From: Cupriavidus agavae
GTDB taxonomy: Bacteria > Pseudomonadota > Gammaproteobacteria > Burkholderiales > Burkholderiaceae
Assembly (NCBI RefSeq): GCF_004217045.1
Contig: NZ_SGXM01000015.1
Location: 1 to 55,886 of the forward strand
Direction of reading: 5' to 3'
DNA length: 55,886 nt
Numbering within the stretch: position 1 is the stretch's first letter; each line of letters begins with the position of its first letter. The notes beneath the pieces are model-generated. The model saw only the letters and a program-made list of their open reading frames with translations, had not been told where the DNA came from and ran no database searches. Shown here piece by piece: positions 1 to 8,063 of this stretch. Position numbers and translations under genes: made by a program.

Positions 1-32
1 TCGGTGTAGTAAATCCGGCGCCTTTGTTTCAT
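1..32 (-). mobile_element. IS30-family transposase, N-terminal 10 codons (runs off window)
   Basis: Read on the minus strand from the ATG at 30-32 the sequence gives MKQRRRIYYT, which matches the usual start of IS30-family transposases. The rest of the gene lies left of the window. The element end lies just upstream, at about position 90. With only ten residues the family call rests on recognition of this N-terminus and on the similar end sequence at the other edge of the window. Confidence 0.6.
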
Positions 33-66
33 TTGCAGCACCTCCACTGCTGACGCAGTGTCTAGT

Positions 67-90
67 GTTGCATCGACCCATTGAATCCAC
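67..90. repeat. IS30-like terminal inverted repeat, left-hand element
   Basis: The 24 bases at 67-90, read outward, match 19 of 24 positions with the outward-read 24 bases at 55797-55820, where the repeat overlaps the 3' end of a transposase. This is the pattern expected for the two end types of one IS30-family group. The exact element border was not determined. Confidence 0.5.
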
Positions 91-204
91 GACCCTTAGC
101 AGTCGCTTGTTGCAGCGGGCGACAAGTTCAACGTTGGTATTCGCGTCTTGGACCAGTTCCGTCGTACTATCCCCTGGTACCAGTTTTCAGCGAGGAGATA
201 GCTG

Positions 205-499
205 ATGCTTTTTGCTGTTCGTTTTTTTTGACAAGCCAGACAGTAGTCGGCTGCGGATGGCTCTTATGGATGCGCACCTAGAATGGCTTAGATGTCGGCG
301 CGACAAGATCCTGGCGGCAGGTTCCCTGAGGCCGGCTCCGGAATCTGCTGCGGTCGGAGGTCTATGGATTGTCGACGCTGCCGACAAGTCGGAAGTAGAG
401 GCGTTACTGGATTCGGATCCATTCTGGCTCGAGGGTCTACGAGAAAGGGTGGAGATCCTCTCCTGGCACCGAGCCTTTCCAGAACCTGTCCTGATCTAA
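205..499 (+). CDS. YciI-like family protein, frameshifted near its start
   Basis: A small ferredoxin-like-fold YciI protein of about 97 residues whose substrate is unknown. The body has the family pattern: a KPDS turn near residue 11, a hydrophobic GGLWIVDA strand, a DPFW motif, and VEILSW near the C-terminus. The ATG at 205 has a good ribosome site (GAGGAGA at 192-198) and would encode MLFAVRFF, the normal family start, but a run of eight T at 222-229 puts that frame into a TGA at 229-231. The rest continues in the frame that opens at a TTG at 212. Seven T would restore one reading frame, so this is a one-base insertion, a slippage site or a sequencing error. Confidence 0.7.
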
Positions 500-590
500 T
501 GCGCATTGGCTTGTCCGAGATGTCGCAAGAGTCTCGAGTGTCCGTTCCTGGCCGTTCTCGGACGGCGAGCATCCTGCCTGACCAGGCTTC

Positions 591-842
591 TCAGATTGTT
601 GCGACGATACGTTCCACCGTCCGGTTGCTGACCAGGCCAAGCCGCTCTGTGACTGCGTCGGGCGCAATGCCAAGGATCAGTAGTCGTCGGCAGTACGTGT
701 TACGCAATATTCTCGGCCCCATGTCTTCGGCCTCATGGCCAATGCTGGCGAACGCTTCACGCACGATTTCGCCAAGGCTCATGTCCGTGATTGGTGTGGC
801 AATCGACGGCCGGATCGAAGCCTTGATTCGGCAGGAAAGCAT
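591..842 (-). pseudogene. Tyrosine recombinase C-terminal remnant (tentative)
   Basis: An 83-codon minus-strand frame contains an RILRNTYCRRLLILG segment followed by TERLGLVSNRTVERI, which resembles the LRNTYARR...LLGL..RTVVRIRATI end of phage-type tyrosine integrases. Only the C-terminal part is present and no catalytic core precedes it. It lies between the YciI-like gene and an argC remnant, in line with integration-site debris. An alternative is a chance frame. Confidence 0.35.
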
Positions 843-920
843 GCTGGTGGCCGAACGAGAACGCCTTCAGGTGGAGCTCGCCGGCATGCCGGCTCTTGAA
901 GCCAAGGCGCAGACGGTGAC

Positions 921-1064
921 ATGCAGTTGCGCGTGTGCGCAAACGCCGAGCACGGCAACATCCTGCTCTCGGCGGTGTTCGACAACCTGGGCAAAGGCGC
1001 TTCCGGCGCTCCGGTGCAGAACCTCGACCTCATGCTGACACGCCAACAGGCAGCGCCAGCCTAG
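921..1064 (+). pseudogene. argC: argC C-terminal remnant (N-acetyl-gamma-glutamyl-phosphate reductase)
   Basis: The last 47 codons read as an ArgC C-terminus: LLSAVFDNLGKGASGAPVQN followed by LDLML, where intact ArgC has VFDNLGKGASGAAVQN. The first about 270 residues are absent, so there is no NADP-binding domain or catalytic Cys. The stop codon overlaps the stop of the converging LysR gene. It is a truncated copy; a full argC elsewhere in the genome would be expected but is not visible here. Confidence 0.7.
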
Positions 1065-1951
1065 GCAGGCCGCTTCGGCCTGGCCGCTGCGACGAGGATA
1101 TCGCGGATGTCTGTCCGATCACTCGGCAAGGCCAGGCCGATGCCGACCGAAAGTTCTTCGCCCTCTGCGAGCGGGCGGTACACGACCCCCGCGCGCCGGA
1201 ACGTGGTGAACGATTTCGGGAGCAGGGCAATGCCCCGGCCATTCGCGACGTCGGCAAGCAGGACGTGATGGTCCGCCGGCTCTTTCAGTTTTGACGGCGC
1301 GAAGCCGTGACGGACGAAGACTGTCTGGCAGTGGTCGTAGAAGGCAGGCTGCCGCGCGCGTTCGAACCAGAAGACGGGCTGACGCGCCAGATCCGCAAGG
1401 CCGACGGTCCGGCGCTTCGCCAGCGCATGGTTCGAATGGATCGCGGCAATCATCGGCAGGCGGTCCAGTTCCAGCACGTCCAGCCCATGCACTTCCGTAG
1501 GCAGTGCGATAAACGCCGCGTCGAGCTTGCCGGCGCGGAGCTGCCTGATCAGCCGCGGCGAAGTGTCAGAAGCGGTGGACACCATGGTTGCGGGATGGCT
1601 GGCTTGCATGCGCTCGGCCAGGCCGCGAAACCAAACCGGTTCCACCGCGCTGGTCAGGCCAACCCTGAGATTCGACGGAAGGCCCTTCGTGGCCACCGCT
1701 GCCTCGGCATCGCGCAGCATTCGCGCGATGTTTCGCGCATACGGCAGCAACCTTTCCCCCGCAGCGGTGAGGGCCACGCCTTTCGTGTTCCGGTCGAACA
1801 GCTGCACGCCAAGTCGCGCTTCTAGCTCCCGGATCGCGCGGCTCAGGGGCGGCTGTGACAGATGCAACGTCTCTGCCGCCTGCCGGAAGCTCAGCGCATC
1901 GGCTACGGCAAGGAACAACGTCAGGGATCGGGAATCAAGGCGCTCAGACAT
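1061..1951 (-). CDS. LysR-family transcriptional regulator
   Basis: A 296-residue DNA-binding regulator with the winged helix-turn-helix at residues 6-65 (SFRQAAETLHLSQPPLSRAI) and a periplasmic-binding-like effector domain from about 90. The SQPPLSRAIRELE helix and the LFDRNTKG turn resemble the BenM/CatM branch, which often senses aromatic or dicarboxylic acids; the effector is not known. It is divergent from the carboxymuconolactone-decarboxylase-family gene at 2097 and probably controls it. The start at 1951 was chosen because the HTH begins at the usual distance; its ribosome site is weak. Confidence 0.85.
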   Translation of the reverse strand: MSERLDSRSLTLFLAVADALSFRQAAETLHLSQPPLSRAIRELEARLGVQLFDRNTKGVALTAAGERLLPYARNIARMLRDAEAAVATKGLPSNLRVGLTSAVEPVWFRGLAERMQASHPATMVSTASDTSPRLIRQLRAGKLDAAFIALPTEVHGLDVLELDRLPMIAAIHSNHALAKRRTVGLADLARQPVFWFERARQPAFYDHCQTVFVRHGFAPSKLKEPADHHVLLADVANGRGIALLPKSFTTFRRAGVVYRPLAEGEELSVGIGLALPSDRTDIRDILVAAARPKRPA

Positions 1952-1964
1952 ACCAAAAAGGTAT
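1950..1964. promoter_or_regulatory. LysR-type box overlapping the regulator start codon
   Basis: ATACC-N5-GGTAT is a perfect inverted repeat containing the T-N11-A core of LysR sites. It overlaps the start codon of the minus-strand LysR gene and faces the divergent gene at 2097, fitting autoregulation plus control of the neighbour. Confidence 0.5.
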
Positions 1965-2034
1965 CACGAACTCGGTCATTCCGCTCCGCCGGCCCGTGCC
2001 ATAGAGTGTCCATATCAACACCCTGGAGAACGTC

Positions 2035-2100
2035 ATGCACCTGTTCCACCGTCCTGTCCGAGTGAGCGTCGCCCTTGATTGCCGGGGAGATGCCCGATGA
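2035..2100 (+). CDS. Possible 21-residue leader ORF
   Basis: A small ORF starting at ATG 2035, preceded by GGAGAA at 2025-2030. Its TGA overlaps the ATG of the next gene in an ATGA at 2097-2100. It is too short to classify and could be a leader peptide for translational coupling or the end of a lost gene. Confidence 0.25.
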   Translation: MHLFHRPVRVSVALDCRGDAR

Positions 2101-2489
2101 ACGCCGATCGTTACGCACGCGGAATGCGAATGCTGAAAGCTGTCGATGGCGCCACGGGCCAGGAAGTGGTCAAGAACCTCGCCCGATCATTCCCCGACTT
2201 CGCACGCTACATCGTCGAGTTTCCGTTTGGCGATATCTACGCCCGGGATGGACTGGGCCTGCGCGAGCGCGAACTGGCGACCGTTGCGGCGTTGTGCGCG
2301 CTTGGCAATGCAGCGCCGCAGCTCCGCGTACACGTGCATGCGGCCTTGCACGTCGGCTGTCAGCCACGCGAACTGGTGGAAGTCGTCATGCAGATGGCGG
2401 TGTACGCGGGGTTTCCGGCTGCCTTGAACGGGCTGTCTGTGGTGCGCGAGGTCTTTGCCGAAAGGGGGATAGCACTGCCGCTGGACTGA
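2097..2489 (+). CDS. Carboxymuconolactone decarboxylase family (AhpD-like) protein
   Basis: A 130-residue all-helical protein of the CMD/AhpD superfamily. The core ERELATVAALCAL is followed by HVHAALHVGCQPRELVEVV, placing a His and a Cys where family members have catalytic residues. There is only one Cys near the active helix, so a CXXC peroxidase function of AhpD type is unlikely and a gamma-carboxymuconolactone-decarboxylase-like role fits better. The start at 2097 is preceded by GGGGAG at 2084-2089. Its partner is the divergent LysR gene. Confidence 0.8.
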   Translation: MNADRYARGMRMLKAVDGATGQEVVKNLARSFPDFARYIVEFPFGDIYARDGLGLRERELATVAALCALGNAAPQLRVHVHAALHVGCQPRELVEVVMQMAVYAGFPAALNGLSVVREVFAERGIALPLD

Positions 2490-2545
2490 CGCTACCCCGA
2501 CAACGCGCCTAAGACCTGCGCCTGTTCCGCGTTCCCCCATCGAAG

Positions 2546-2929
2546 ATGGCCATCCGTACCAACCTGCGCGCCTGGGCGCGACGCATCAAGCGCGACGGCG
2601 TGACGCTCTGGTTCGCCTCTCGACATCCGGGGACGCCCTTGCTGGCCAAGGCGCTGTGCGTCTTCGTGGTCGCGTACGCTCTCAGTCCGATCGACCTGGT
2701 GCCCGATTTCATCCCGGTCCTGGGCTACGTCGACGACGTTTTGCTGCTGCCCGGCCTTATCTGGCTGGCGGTCAAGCTTATGCCTGACCGCGTGCTGGCA
2801 GACTGCCGCACGCAGGCTGACCGCTGGTTCGAAGCCCGGCGTGACAAGCCGACCTCCTACTTGGGGATCGCGCTGGTGGCCGGCGTCTGGGCGGCCGTGA
2901 TCTATGCGATCTGGTCGGCCCTCCGCTGA
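2546..2929 (+). CDS. YkvA family (DUF1232) membrane protein
   Basis: A 127-residue protein with the DUF1232 signature YALSPIDLVPDFIPVLGYVDDV (seen here split over residues 44-66), a hydrophobic helix just before it and a second one at about 105-124. The family is membrane-associated and of unknown function. It lies 57 bases after the CMD-family gene on the same strand and may share its transcript. There is no strong ribosome site. Confidence 0.85.
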   Translation: MAIRTNLRAWARRIKRDGVTLWFASRHPGTPLLAKALCVFVVAYALSPIDLVPDFIPVLGYVDDVLLLPGLIWLAVKLMPDRVLADCRTQADRWFEARRDKPTSYLGIALVAGVWAAVIYAIWSALR

Positions 2930-2970
2930 GTTCGGAGTCCAGCGTCGGCCGTGACGACGGCCGCCCCGCG

Positions 2971-3180
2971 TTACTCAGGCTGCACGCCCGCGTCGCGCGT
3001 GACCTTGCCCCATTTTGCAGTTTCCGCTTTCTGGAATGCGGCAAACGTGGAGGCGTCATCGGCTGCGGTTCGACGCCACGCGCACGCAGTCGCTGCAGCA
3101 CCGCCGGCGTATTGACGACTGCCGAGATATCGCTCGACTGCCGGTCGACGATCGGCTTCGGCGTGCCGGCCGGCGCGCAC
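2971..3180 (-). pseudogene. Bug/TctC solute-binding protein, C-terminal remnant
   Basis: The frame ends in FAAFQKAETAKWGKVTRDAG, a typical C-terminus of Bug proteins of the tripartite tricarboxylate family. Upstream the similarity continues in another minus-strand frame (VLQRLRARGVEPQPMT), so there is a frameshift near 3060. The N-terminal two thirds are missing. It borders a decayed copy of small gene family F. Confidence 0.65.
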
Positions 3181-3187
3181 CTAACAG

Positions 3188-3374
3188 TTAAGCTAATGGT
3201 CCGAGCAACATATCAATGGCGAGCCGTGCGCTTTAAGGCAGCCGTTACCGCAGCGTCGCGCGAATGATGAGGAGCAGTTTGGTGGAGCGGGCCCCAAAGG
3301 CGTGCGCCGCGTGGGGTGTCATCGATACAAACGACATATCCCCAGTGCGATGAACTTGTCACTGACCCATGCTT
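3188..3374 (-). pseudogene. Small gene family F, decayed copy
   Basis: Minus-strand translation gives TSSSHWGYVVCIDDTPRGAR and LWGPLHQTAPHHSRDAAVTA, then after a one-base shift near 3225 RLAIDMLLGPLA and a stop at 3188-3190. This is nearly the same protein as the intact gene at 48137-48397. The 5' part present in the intact copy is missing here. The copies are roughly 85-90% identical over 190 bases by eye. Confidence 0.7.
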
Positions 3375-3517
3375 CGCGCCGGGGTGAGGGTCGGGCGCGC
3401 ACCGAATCGGAAGACGCTGGGGCGCGGGAGCGGCAAGCCGAAGCGGCCCCTGGGCCTGGCCCAGTGCGCGGCCTCCGTCAAATAGTTGGGTTACGCCAAA
3501 TCGCTGGTCCCCTAGCG

Positions 3518-4873
3518 TCAGACGGCCAGTTTGTCGGCAGCCTCTTGCAGGCCGTTGAGGATGGTGTCCGCCACCTGCATCGGGAATTGAGCGGGAAGTC
3601 GTGCGCGAACTGTCGCCACGACCTCGGGCGTGCGCGCCATCAAGTCGTCAACCACCGCCTCTACGCCGCGGCCGTCGTGCGCCACCACGCCATGCTCGGC
3701 GCCGACGGTCAGCCAGTGCCGGCGCAGGATGTCCCGCATGACCCAGTGCGTATTTTTGGAGCGCACTGCCATGGCCATCTTCGCCTTGAAGGGCGACAAC
3801 TGGTTGGCGCCTTTGCCGATGACCGGGTAGGCCGAGAGCACGTCGTACAGCGGCGTGAGCCGGTAGCTGCCGGAGGCGTTCAGGAAAATGCTGAAGTTCT
3901 TGGCGTGGCCATCGGTGGCACGAAGCATCCAGAAAAGGACTTGGGCCTGAAAAAACTTGCGCCGGTCTTCATCCGAATCCTGCGAGGTGGCCAGCAGCTT
4001 CATGATCGTGCGTACTCCAGGGCCGCCATCGGACTCATACTTCAGGTGCGGCGGCGTACCGGTTGCCTGGCAAATGTCTTCCTGCGGCAACCGGATGAGC
4101 CAGCTCTTGCCATTAGGGTCCGTCCACCAGCGGCGGTCAAAGCGTTCGACCGCGAGGACCTTCAGGTCTTCAAACTGGAGCACCTGGGATCGCGCCACCG
4201 GTAGACCGTAGGCATGCAGAATCTCGGAGCACAACCACTCGTTCTCGATCGATTCGCTCATGTCGAACTTGAGGTTGCCGACCAAGCCTAGCGGCAGTTT
4301 GAAAATATGCGTGGTCGGCGTCGCCCCGTGCGGCATGCACCATTGACCCTTAAACCAGAGTAGAGCGGTCTTTTCCTGGGCGCCAGCGATGGAGATGCGG
4401 AAATCCTGATCGTCGGAGGTATCGCGCCCGCCGACCGGGGCCGGAGAGAGGGTGTTGCGCAATGCCTGAGCTACAGCAGCCTCGTCCAGGGGCGTCGCGC
4501 GGATTTCCTCAACACCGTCGGGTGGCGTGGCATCTGGCAGCACCTGCAAGGCGCCTACGCAGTCCCGGCCAATCTCGGCGAGCAGGGCGAATGCCTCGGT
4601 GGAGCCCACCTGGAACCGGCGCGCAACGCGCTCGCGGATGTCCCTGCTGTCGGGCAAGAGGTTCTCGAAGTAGGTACGCACGGCGTCGCCCCGGTGTGGC
4701 TGATTGCCAGGCGTAAAGGGTAGGGACAGCGATAGGGGGCGGCCTCGGCGAGAACTGACCCAAGAGTCGGCGTACTGCAGAGTCTCTGCGGCATGGGGAT
4801 GCGCGCTCCATGTGCCAACGAATTCGCCGTTCATCCAGAGCGTCAGGGTACGAGTGTGTGAGCGTCGACCCAT
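3518..4873 (-). CDS. hipA: HipA-type serine/threonine kinase toxin
   Basis: A 451-residue HipA toxin, a kinase that in known systems phosphorylates an aminoacyl-tRNA synthetase and halts translation. The N-terminal subdomain holds SLPFTPGN and YFENLLPDSRDIRERVARRF. The kinase part has the P-loop-like ISIAGAQEKTALLW (where E. coli HipA carries its autophosphorylated serine loop), the catalytic loop RATDGHAKNFSIFL and the metal-binding LTPLYDVLSAYP. All key residues look intact. It starts 3 bases after the hipB stop codon, so it is co-transcribed with the antitoxin. Confidence 0.93.
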   Translation of the reverse strand: MGRRSHTRTLTLWMNGEFVGTWSAHPHAAETLQYADSWVSSRRGRPLSLSLPFTPGNQPHRGDAVRTYFENLLPDSRDIRERVARRFQVGSTEAFALLAEIGRDCVGALQVLPDATPPDGVEEIRATPLDEAAVAQALRNTLSPAPVGGRDTSDDQDFRISIAGAQEKTALLWFKGQWCMPHGATPTTHIFKLPLGLVGNLKFDMSESIENEWLCSEILHAYGLPVARSQVLQFEDLKVLAVERFDRRWWTDPNGKSWLIRLPQEDICQATGTPPHLKYESDGGPGVRTIMKLLATSQDSDEDRRKFFQAQVLFWMLRATDGHAKNFSIFLNASGSYRLTPLYDVLSAYPVIGKGANQLSPFKAKMAMAVRSKNTHWVMRDILRRHWLTVGAEHGVVAHDGRGVEAVVDDLMARTPEVVATVRARLPAQFPMQVADTILNGLQEAADKLAV

Positions 4874-4876
4874 GCG

Positions 4877-5137
4877 TCACCATCGGGGGCCGGCCGACAG
4901 GTTCTGTGTCGGCGTTTCATCGGGCTTTCGCAGCACGAGCTCCACGCCCAGAATGCTGAGCAGTTCCAGCAGCCGATCGGCACTGGCCTTTTCAGCGTTG
5001 CGCTCCAACGCAGAGAAGGCTTGCTGGCTGACGCCCAGCCGGACGGCGGTGTCAGCCTGCGTCAGGCCAGACTGCTTTCGGAAAGCCTGGAGTAAGGCAG
5101 GCAGTTGCTCCGCCGTGCGGACGACAAAGTCGGACAT
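4877..5137 (-). CDS. hipB: HipB-type antitoxin (XRE-family repressor)
   Basis: An 86-residue helix-turn-helix protein (LTQADTAVRLGVSQQAFSALERN, residues 25-47) followed by a LLELLSILGVELVL strand segment as in HipB. It should neutralise HipA and repress the operon. The C-terminal tail (KPDETPTQNLSAGPRW) may be the flexible HipA-contacting end. The start codon lies inside the first of five operator-like palindromes, so repressor binding would directly block initiation. Confidence 0.9.
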   Translation of the reverse strand: MSDFVVRTAEQLPALLQAFRKQSGLTQADTAVRLGVSQQAFSALERNAEKASADRLLELLSILGVELVLRKPDETPTQNLSAGPRW

Positions 5138-5262
5138 ACAAACCCCAATTTGTATTCTATCTTTACAAACTCTAATGCGTAATATTCAAATACGCAACGT
5201 AGCTTGTAGGGAGGGAGTACAAATTGTGATTTGTAAATTCATTTTACAATGTTTGCTTTGTA
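5137..5262. promoter_or_regulatory. Five phased HipB operator-like sites
   Basis: Five 18-bp sites of the form TACAAA-N6-TTTGTA start at 5137, 5164, 5191, 5218 and 5245, an exact 27-bp pitch. Sites at 5137 and 5218 are perfect, 5245 has one change (TACAAT), 5164 has TGCGTA as its right half and 5191 has TACGCA and CTTGTA as halves. All spacers are 9 bases. The first site overlaps the hipB start. That HipB is the ligand is inferred from position. Confidence 0.8.
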
Positions 5263-5265
5263 AAA

Positions 5266-5704
5266 GGCAGACGGGCGACAAAAGGGCCAGAGCCAGACGA
5301 CACGACGGCCCGTAGCACTACCGGGCTATCGCTGCCCAGCGGAATAATGACGGCGTTCTCTGCGGCCCCAGCGCTCTGGGCCGGAAGGTGCCGGTGGGAG
5401 GAGGCCCGGCGGGGCCGATTCACGGCGCATCACCGGCCCTACGCCTGGTCGGGGGGCTGGCCAACGGCGCTGGTGAAATCGACCTACTCGCGCACAAAGC
5501 GTATTCGAGGCGCAACTCGTGAACAGGATAGGGCACTAGTAAAGCGTGAGGGCAGTCGTTCGGCCTACGCGAATCCGGCAGAGAATCGCTGCCAGCGTAT
5601 GCCCATGCATCGCTACGCGCCTTTTTCCAATCCGCCCTCATGTACCTAACCCGGTGCTGGGGAGCCACCTGCGCGATGTGAGCTGAACGCGTGGCCGCCG
5701 ATCC
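5266..5704. other. Region without a recognised gene
   Basis: Frames on both strands are short and unlike any family I know. The plus-strand frame through 5347-5519 reads smoothly (for example RLVGGLANGAGEIDLLAHKA) and could be the end of a lost gene, but it has no start or ribosome site. Confidence 0.3.
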
Positions 5705-6706
5705 TCACTGCGGCTGGAGGTTAATGCGCTTGGCCATCGCCCGGAACCTGCCGGTTTCGGCTTGCAGGAAGCGCTGGGCATCGGCGACCGAACTGGGCTT
5801 GGCTACTTCCGCGCCGGTTGCCTCAAGGCCACTGGCGACCTGCGGGTCCTCCAGGGTCACGACGAGGGCCTGATGCAAGCGGGTGACCACCGCTTCGGGC
5901 GTGCCCTGTCGGACCATGATGCCTGCCCAGGTCGCCTGCTCGAAATCCTTGAGCTGCATGCCCTCGCCGAATGCCGGGATGGCCGGATCGACCTTGCTGC
6001 GGCTGTTGCCGGCCCAGCCTACGAGCTTCAACCGTCCCTGGTCGGCCAGCCCGCGAAAGGTTGTGGCGTATGGCAGGATGGCGAAATCGACATTTTTGCC
6101 GGCGAGGTCCTGCACGAGCGGCGCCATGCCCTTGTATGGGATGTGACTCACACCGATGTGGGTGCGCGTGGCCATGTCCTCGGTCACCAAGTGGTACATC
6201 GAGCCGGGCCCAACGCTGCCGTACGTCAGCGGTTTGGCGGTATTCGACTTGGCGAGCGCGATCACGTCATCCACGTTGCGAACCGGCAGGTCAGGACGCG
6301 CCACCATCACCAACCGGTTGACCGTCACCGGCGTCAGCAGCCGGAAGTCTTCAGTGCGCAGCTTGACGGCTGCGTTGGAGAGCGGCGCCAGAATGACCTC
6401 GTTGGGAGAGCCGAGGAAGATCATGTAGCCGTCCGCCGGTGCGTTCAACACCTTCTGCGCCGCCATCGCGCCGCTCACGCCCCCGAGGTTTTCCACCACC
6501 ACCGGCTGGCCCAGCGCTTTCGAGAGGCGCGTGTTCAGGCTCCGAGCAATGGCATCGGACAGCCCGCCCGCCGGATACGGCACCATCAGTACCACGGGAC
6601 GGGAGGGATAGGCGTCCGCCGCACTCGCGCCGGGCGTGGCGAACAGGCCAACCGTGGCGAGGACGGCAAACGTGCTGCGGGCGAACATGCGGCGATTGGG
6701 GCTCAT
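5705..6706 (-). CDS. Bug/TctC-family tricarboxylate-type binding protein
   Basis: A 333-residue periplasmic solute-binding protein. A signal peptide covers residues 1-29 (FAVLATVGLFATPGASAADA), followed by the family start YPSRPVVLMVPYPAGGLSDA, then the ligand-loop region with GSPNEV and HIPYKGMAPLVQDL. No TctA or TctB membrane genes are nearby, so it belongs to the many orphan Bug receptors that borrow a transporter or act as sensors. The start at 6706 was chosen for the signal peptide; the open frame extends further upstream inside the M20 gene. It follows the amidohydrolase by a few bases and shares its transcript. Confidence 0.9.
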   Translation of the reverse strand: MSPNRRMFARSTFAVLATVGLFATPGASAADAYPSRPVVLMVPYPAGGLSDAIARSLNTRLSKALGQPVVVENLGGVSGAMAAQKVLNAPADGYMIFLGSPNEVILAPLSNAAVKLRTEDFRLLTPVTVNRLVMVARPDLPVRNVDDVIALAKSNTAKPLTYGSVGPGSMYHLVTEDMATRTHIGVSHIPYKGMAPLVQDLAGKNVDFAILPYATTFRGLADQGRLKLVGWAGNSRSKVDPAIPAFGEGMQLKDFEQATWAGIMVRQGTPEAVVTRLHQALVVTLEDPQVASGLEATGAEVAKPSSVADAQRFLQAETGRFRAMAKRINLQPQ

Positions 6707-6711
6707 GGCAG

Positions 6712-7929
6712 TCAGGCAGTGGGGTGGAAGAACTCGGTGGCCAGCGCCACCCAGAATGCCGCGCCCGTGTCCAGGCAACGGTCGTTGAAATCGTACGAAG
6801 GGTTGTGCACGCTGCAAGGCCCAGTCGGCACACCGCCCGCATGGCCGTTGTCGCCATTGCCGATCATCAGGTAGCAGCCGGGGCGCTCGGCCAGCATGTA
6901 CGCGAAATCTTCGCTGGCGCATAGCGGCGTGGCGTCGGCATCAATGCAGTCGTCGCCATGCAACTGCCGGGCGACCCGTACGGCGAGCGCGGTCTCCGGT
7001 CCCCCGTTAACCAGTACCGGATAGCCACGTTCGTAAGCCACGGTATGCCGCAGCCCGAACGCCTGCGCCTGTCCGGCGGCCACCTCATGGATGCGCCGCT
7101 CCAACAGTGCGCGGACGTCGGGTTGCAACGCGCGGATGCTCAGTTCCAGCTCGGCGGATTCCGGAATGATGTTGTAGGTCCTGCCGGCCTCAAGGCGCCC
7201 CACGGTAATTACGGCAGCCGTCTGCGGATCGACGTTGCGGGCAACGACGCTCTGCAGCGCCATCACGGTCGATGCCGCCGCCACCGTCGGATCAGTCGCC
7301 AACTGGGGCATGGCGCCGTGCCCGCCGACGCCATGGAAGGTGATGACTGCACGGTCCGACGACGCCATGAACGCGCCTTCGCGGACATAGAAACGCCCCA
7401 CTGGGCGCCCCGGGTAGTTGTGCATGGCAAACACCGCATCGCACGGAAAGCGGTCGAACAGCCCCTCGTCCATCATGCGCCGCGCGCCGCCGGCGCCGCC
7501 CAGCTCCTCGGCCGGCTGGAAAATCAAATGCAGGGTGCCGTTCCAGTCCGTATCCAAGCGCTGCATCGCCGCCAGGCGCTGCGCTGCGCCCAACAGCATG
7601 GCGGTGTGGCCGTCGTGGCCGCATGCGTGCATCTTGCTGGGCAACTGGCTGGCCCAGGGCAGCCCCGTCGCCTCCTGAATCGGTAGCGCGTCCATCTCGG
7701 CGCGCAATCCAAGGCGCGGGCCGCCACGGCCAAAGCGTAGCCGGCCTACAAGCCCCGTCCCGGCGATGCCCGTCGTGACCTCGTAACCCCACGCTTCGAG
7801 CTTCGCGGCGACGAAGGCGCTGGTCCGGAACTCCTCGAAGCCGAGTTCCGGACAGCGGTGAAAGTGGCGCCGCCAGGCCGTCATGTCGTCGGCATCGGGG
7901 TCGCGCAGGGCGGCTTCGGTCATAGGCAA
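6712..7929 (-). CDS. M20 family amidohydrolase (hippurate hydrolase-like)
   Basis: A 405-residue metal-dependent amidase. Metal ligands appear in MHACGHDGHTAMLLGAA and FQPAEELGGAG, then MHNYPG and a C-terminal LCASEDFAYML with another ligand. A lid domain occupies about residues 190-310. Such enzymes remove N-acyl groups from amino acids (hippurate, N-acetyl amino acids, IAA conjugates); the substrate is not readable here. With the Bug protein next to it the cluster suggests uptake and hydrolysis of an amide. The gene is divergent from the LysR gene at 8064 across a strong palindrome. Confidence 0.9.
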   Translation of the reverse strand: MPMTEAALRDPDADDMTAWRRHFHRCPELGFEEFRTSAFVAAKLEAWGYEVTTGIAGTGLVGRLRFGRGGPRLGLRAEMDALPIQEATGLPWASQLPSKMHACGHDGHTAMLLGAAQRLAAMQRLDTDWNGTLHLIFQPAEELGGAGGARRMMDEGLFDRFPCDAVFAMHNYPGRPVGRFYVREGAFMASSDRAVITFHGVGGHGAMPQLATDPTVAAASTVMALQSVVARNVDPQTAAVITVGRLEAGRTYNIIPESAELELSIRALQPDVRALLERRIHEVAAGQAQAFGLRHTVAYERGYPVLVNGGPETALAVRVARQLHGDDCIDADATPLCASEDFAYMLAERPGCYLMIGNGDNGHAGGVPTGPCSVHNPSYDFNDRCLDTGAAFWVALATEFFHPTA

Positions 7930-8003
7930 TGCGGCAAGCTTCGGATTGGGTTTGCTTCATCATATGGCTCGCAGAGAAAACCAATTAGCGATATATTTTC
8001 CGA

Positions 8004-8026
8004 GGTGAACACCAATGGTGTTCACC
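8004..8026. promoter_or_regulatory. Perfect palindrome between divergent amidohydrolase and LysR genes
   Basis: GGTGAACACC-AAT-GGTGTTCACC has 10-base arms and a 3-base centre. It sits in the 134-bp divergent spacer, 38 bases before the LysR start. Position and symmetry make it a likely binding site of that LysR protein. Confidence 0.7.
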
Positions 8027-8063
8027 GTCTCCAACGCTCCACCCATCTCCGGACCCCTCAGCC

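Noticed and set aside
5705..6900. Long plus-strand ORF opposite the Bug gene
   Set aside because: It is a GC-rich antisense shadow without any family motif.
6706..6922. N-terminal extension of the Bug gene by 72 codons
   Set aside because: The extension overlaps the M20 gene in another frame and would bury the signal peptide; start 6706 gives a normal Bug protein.
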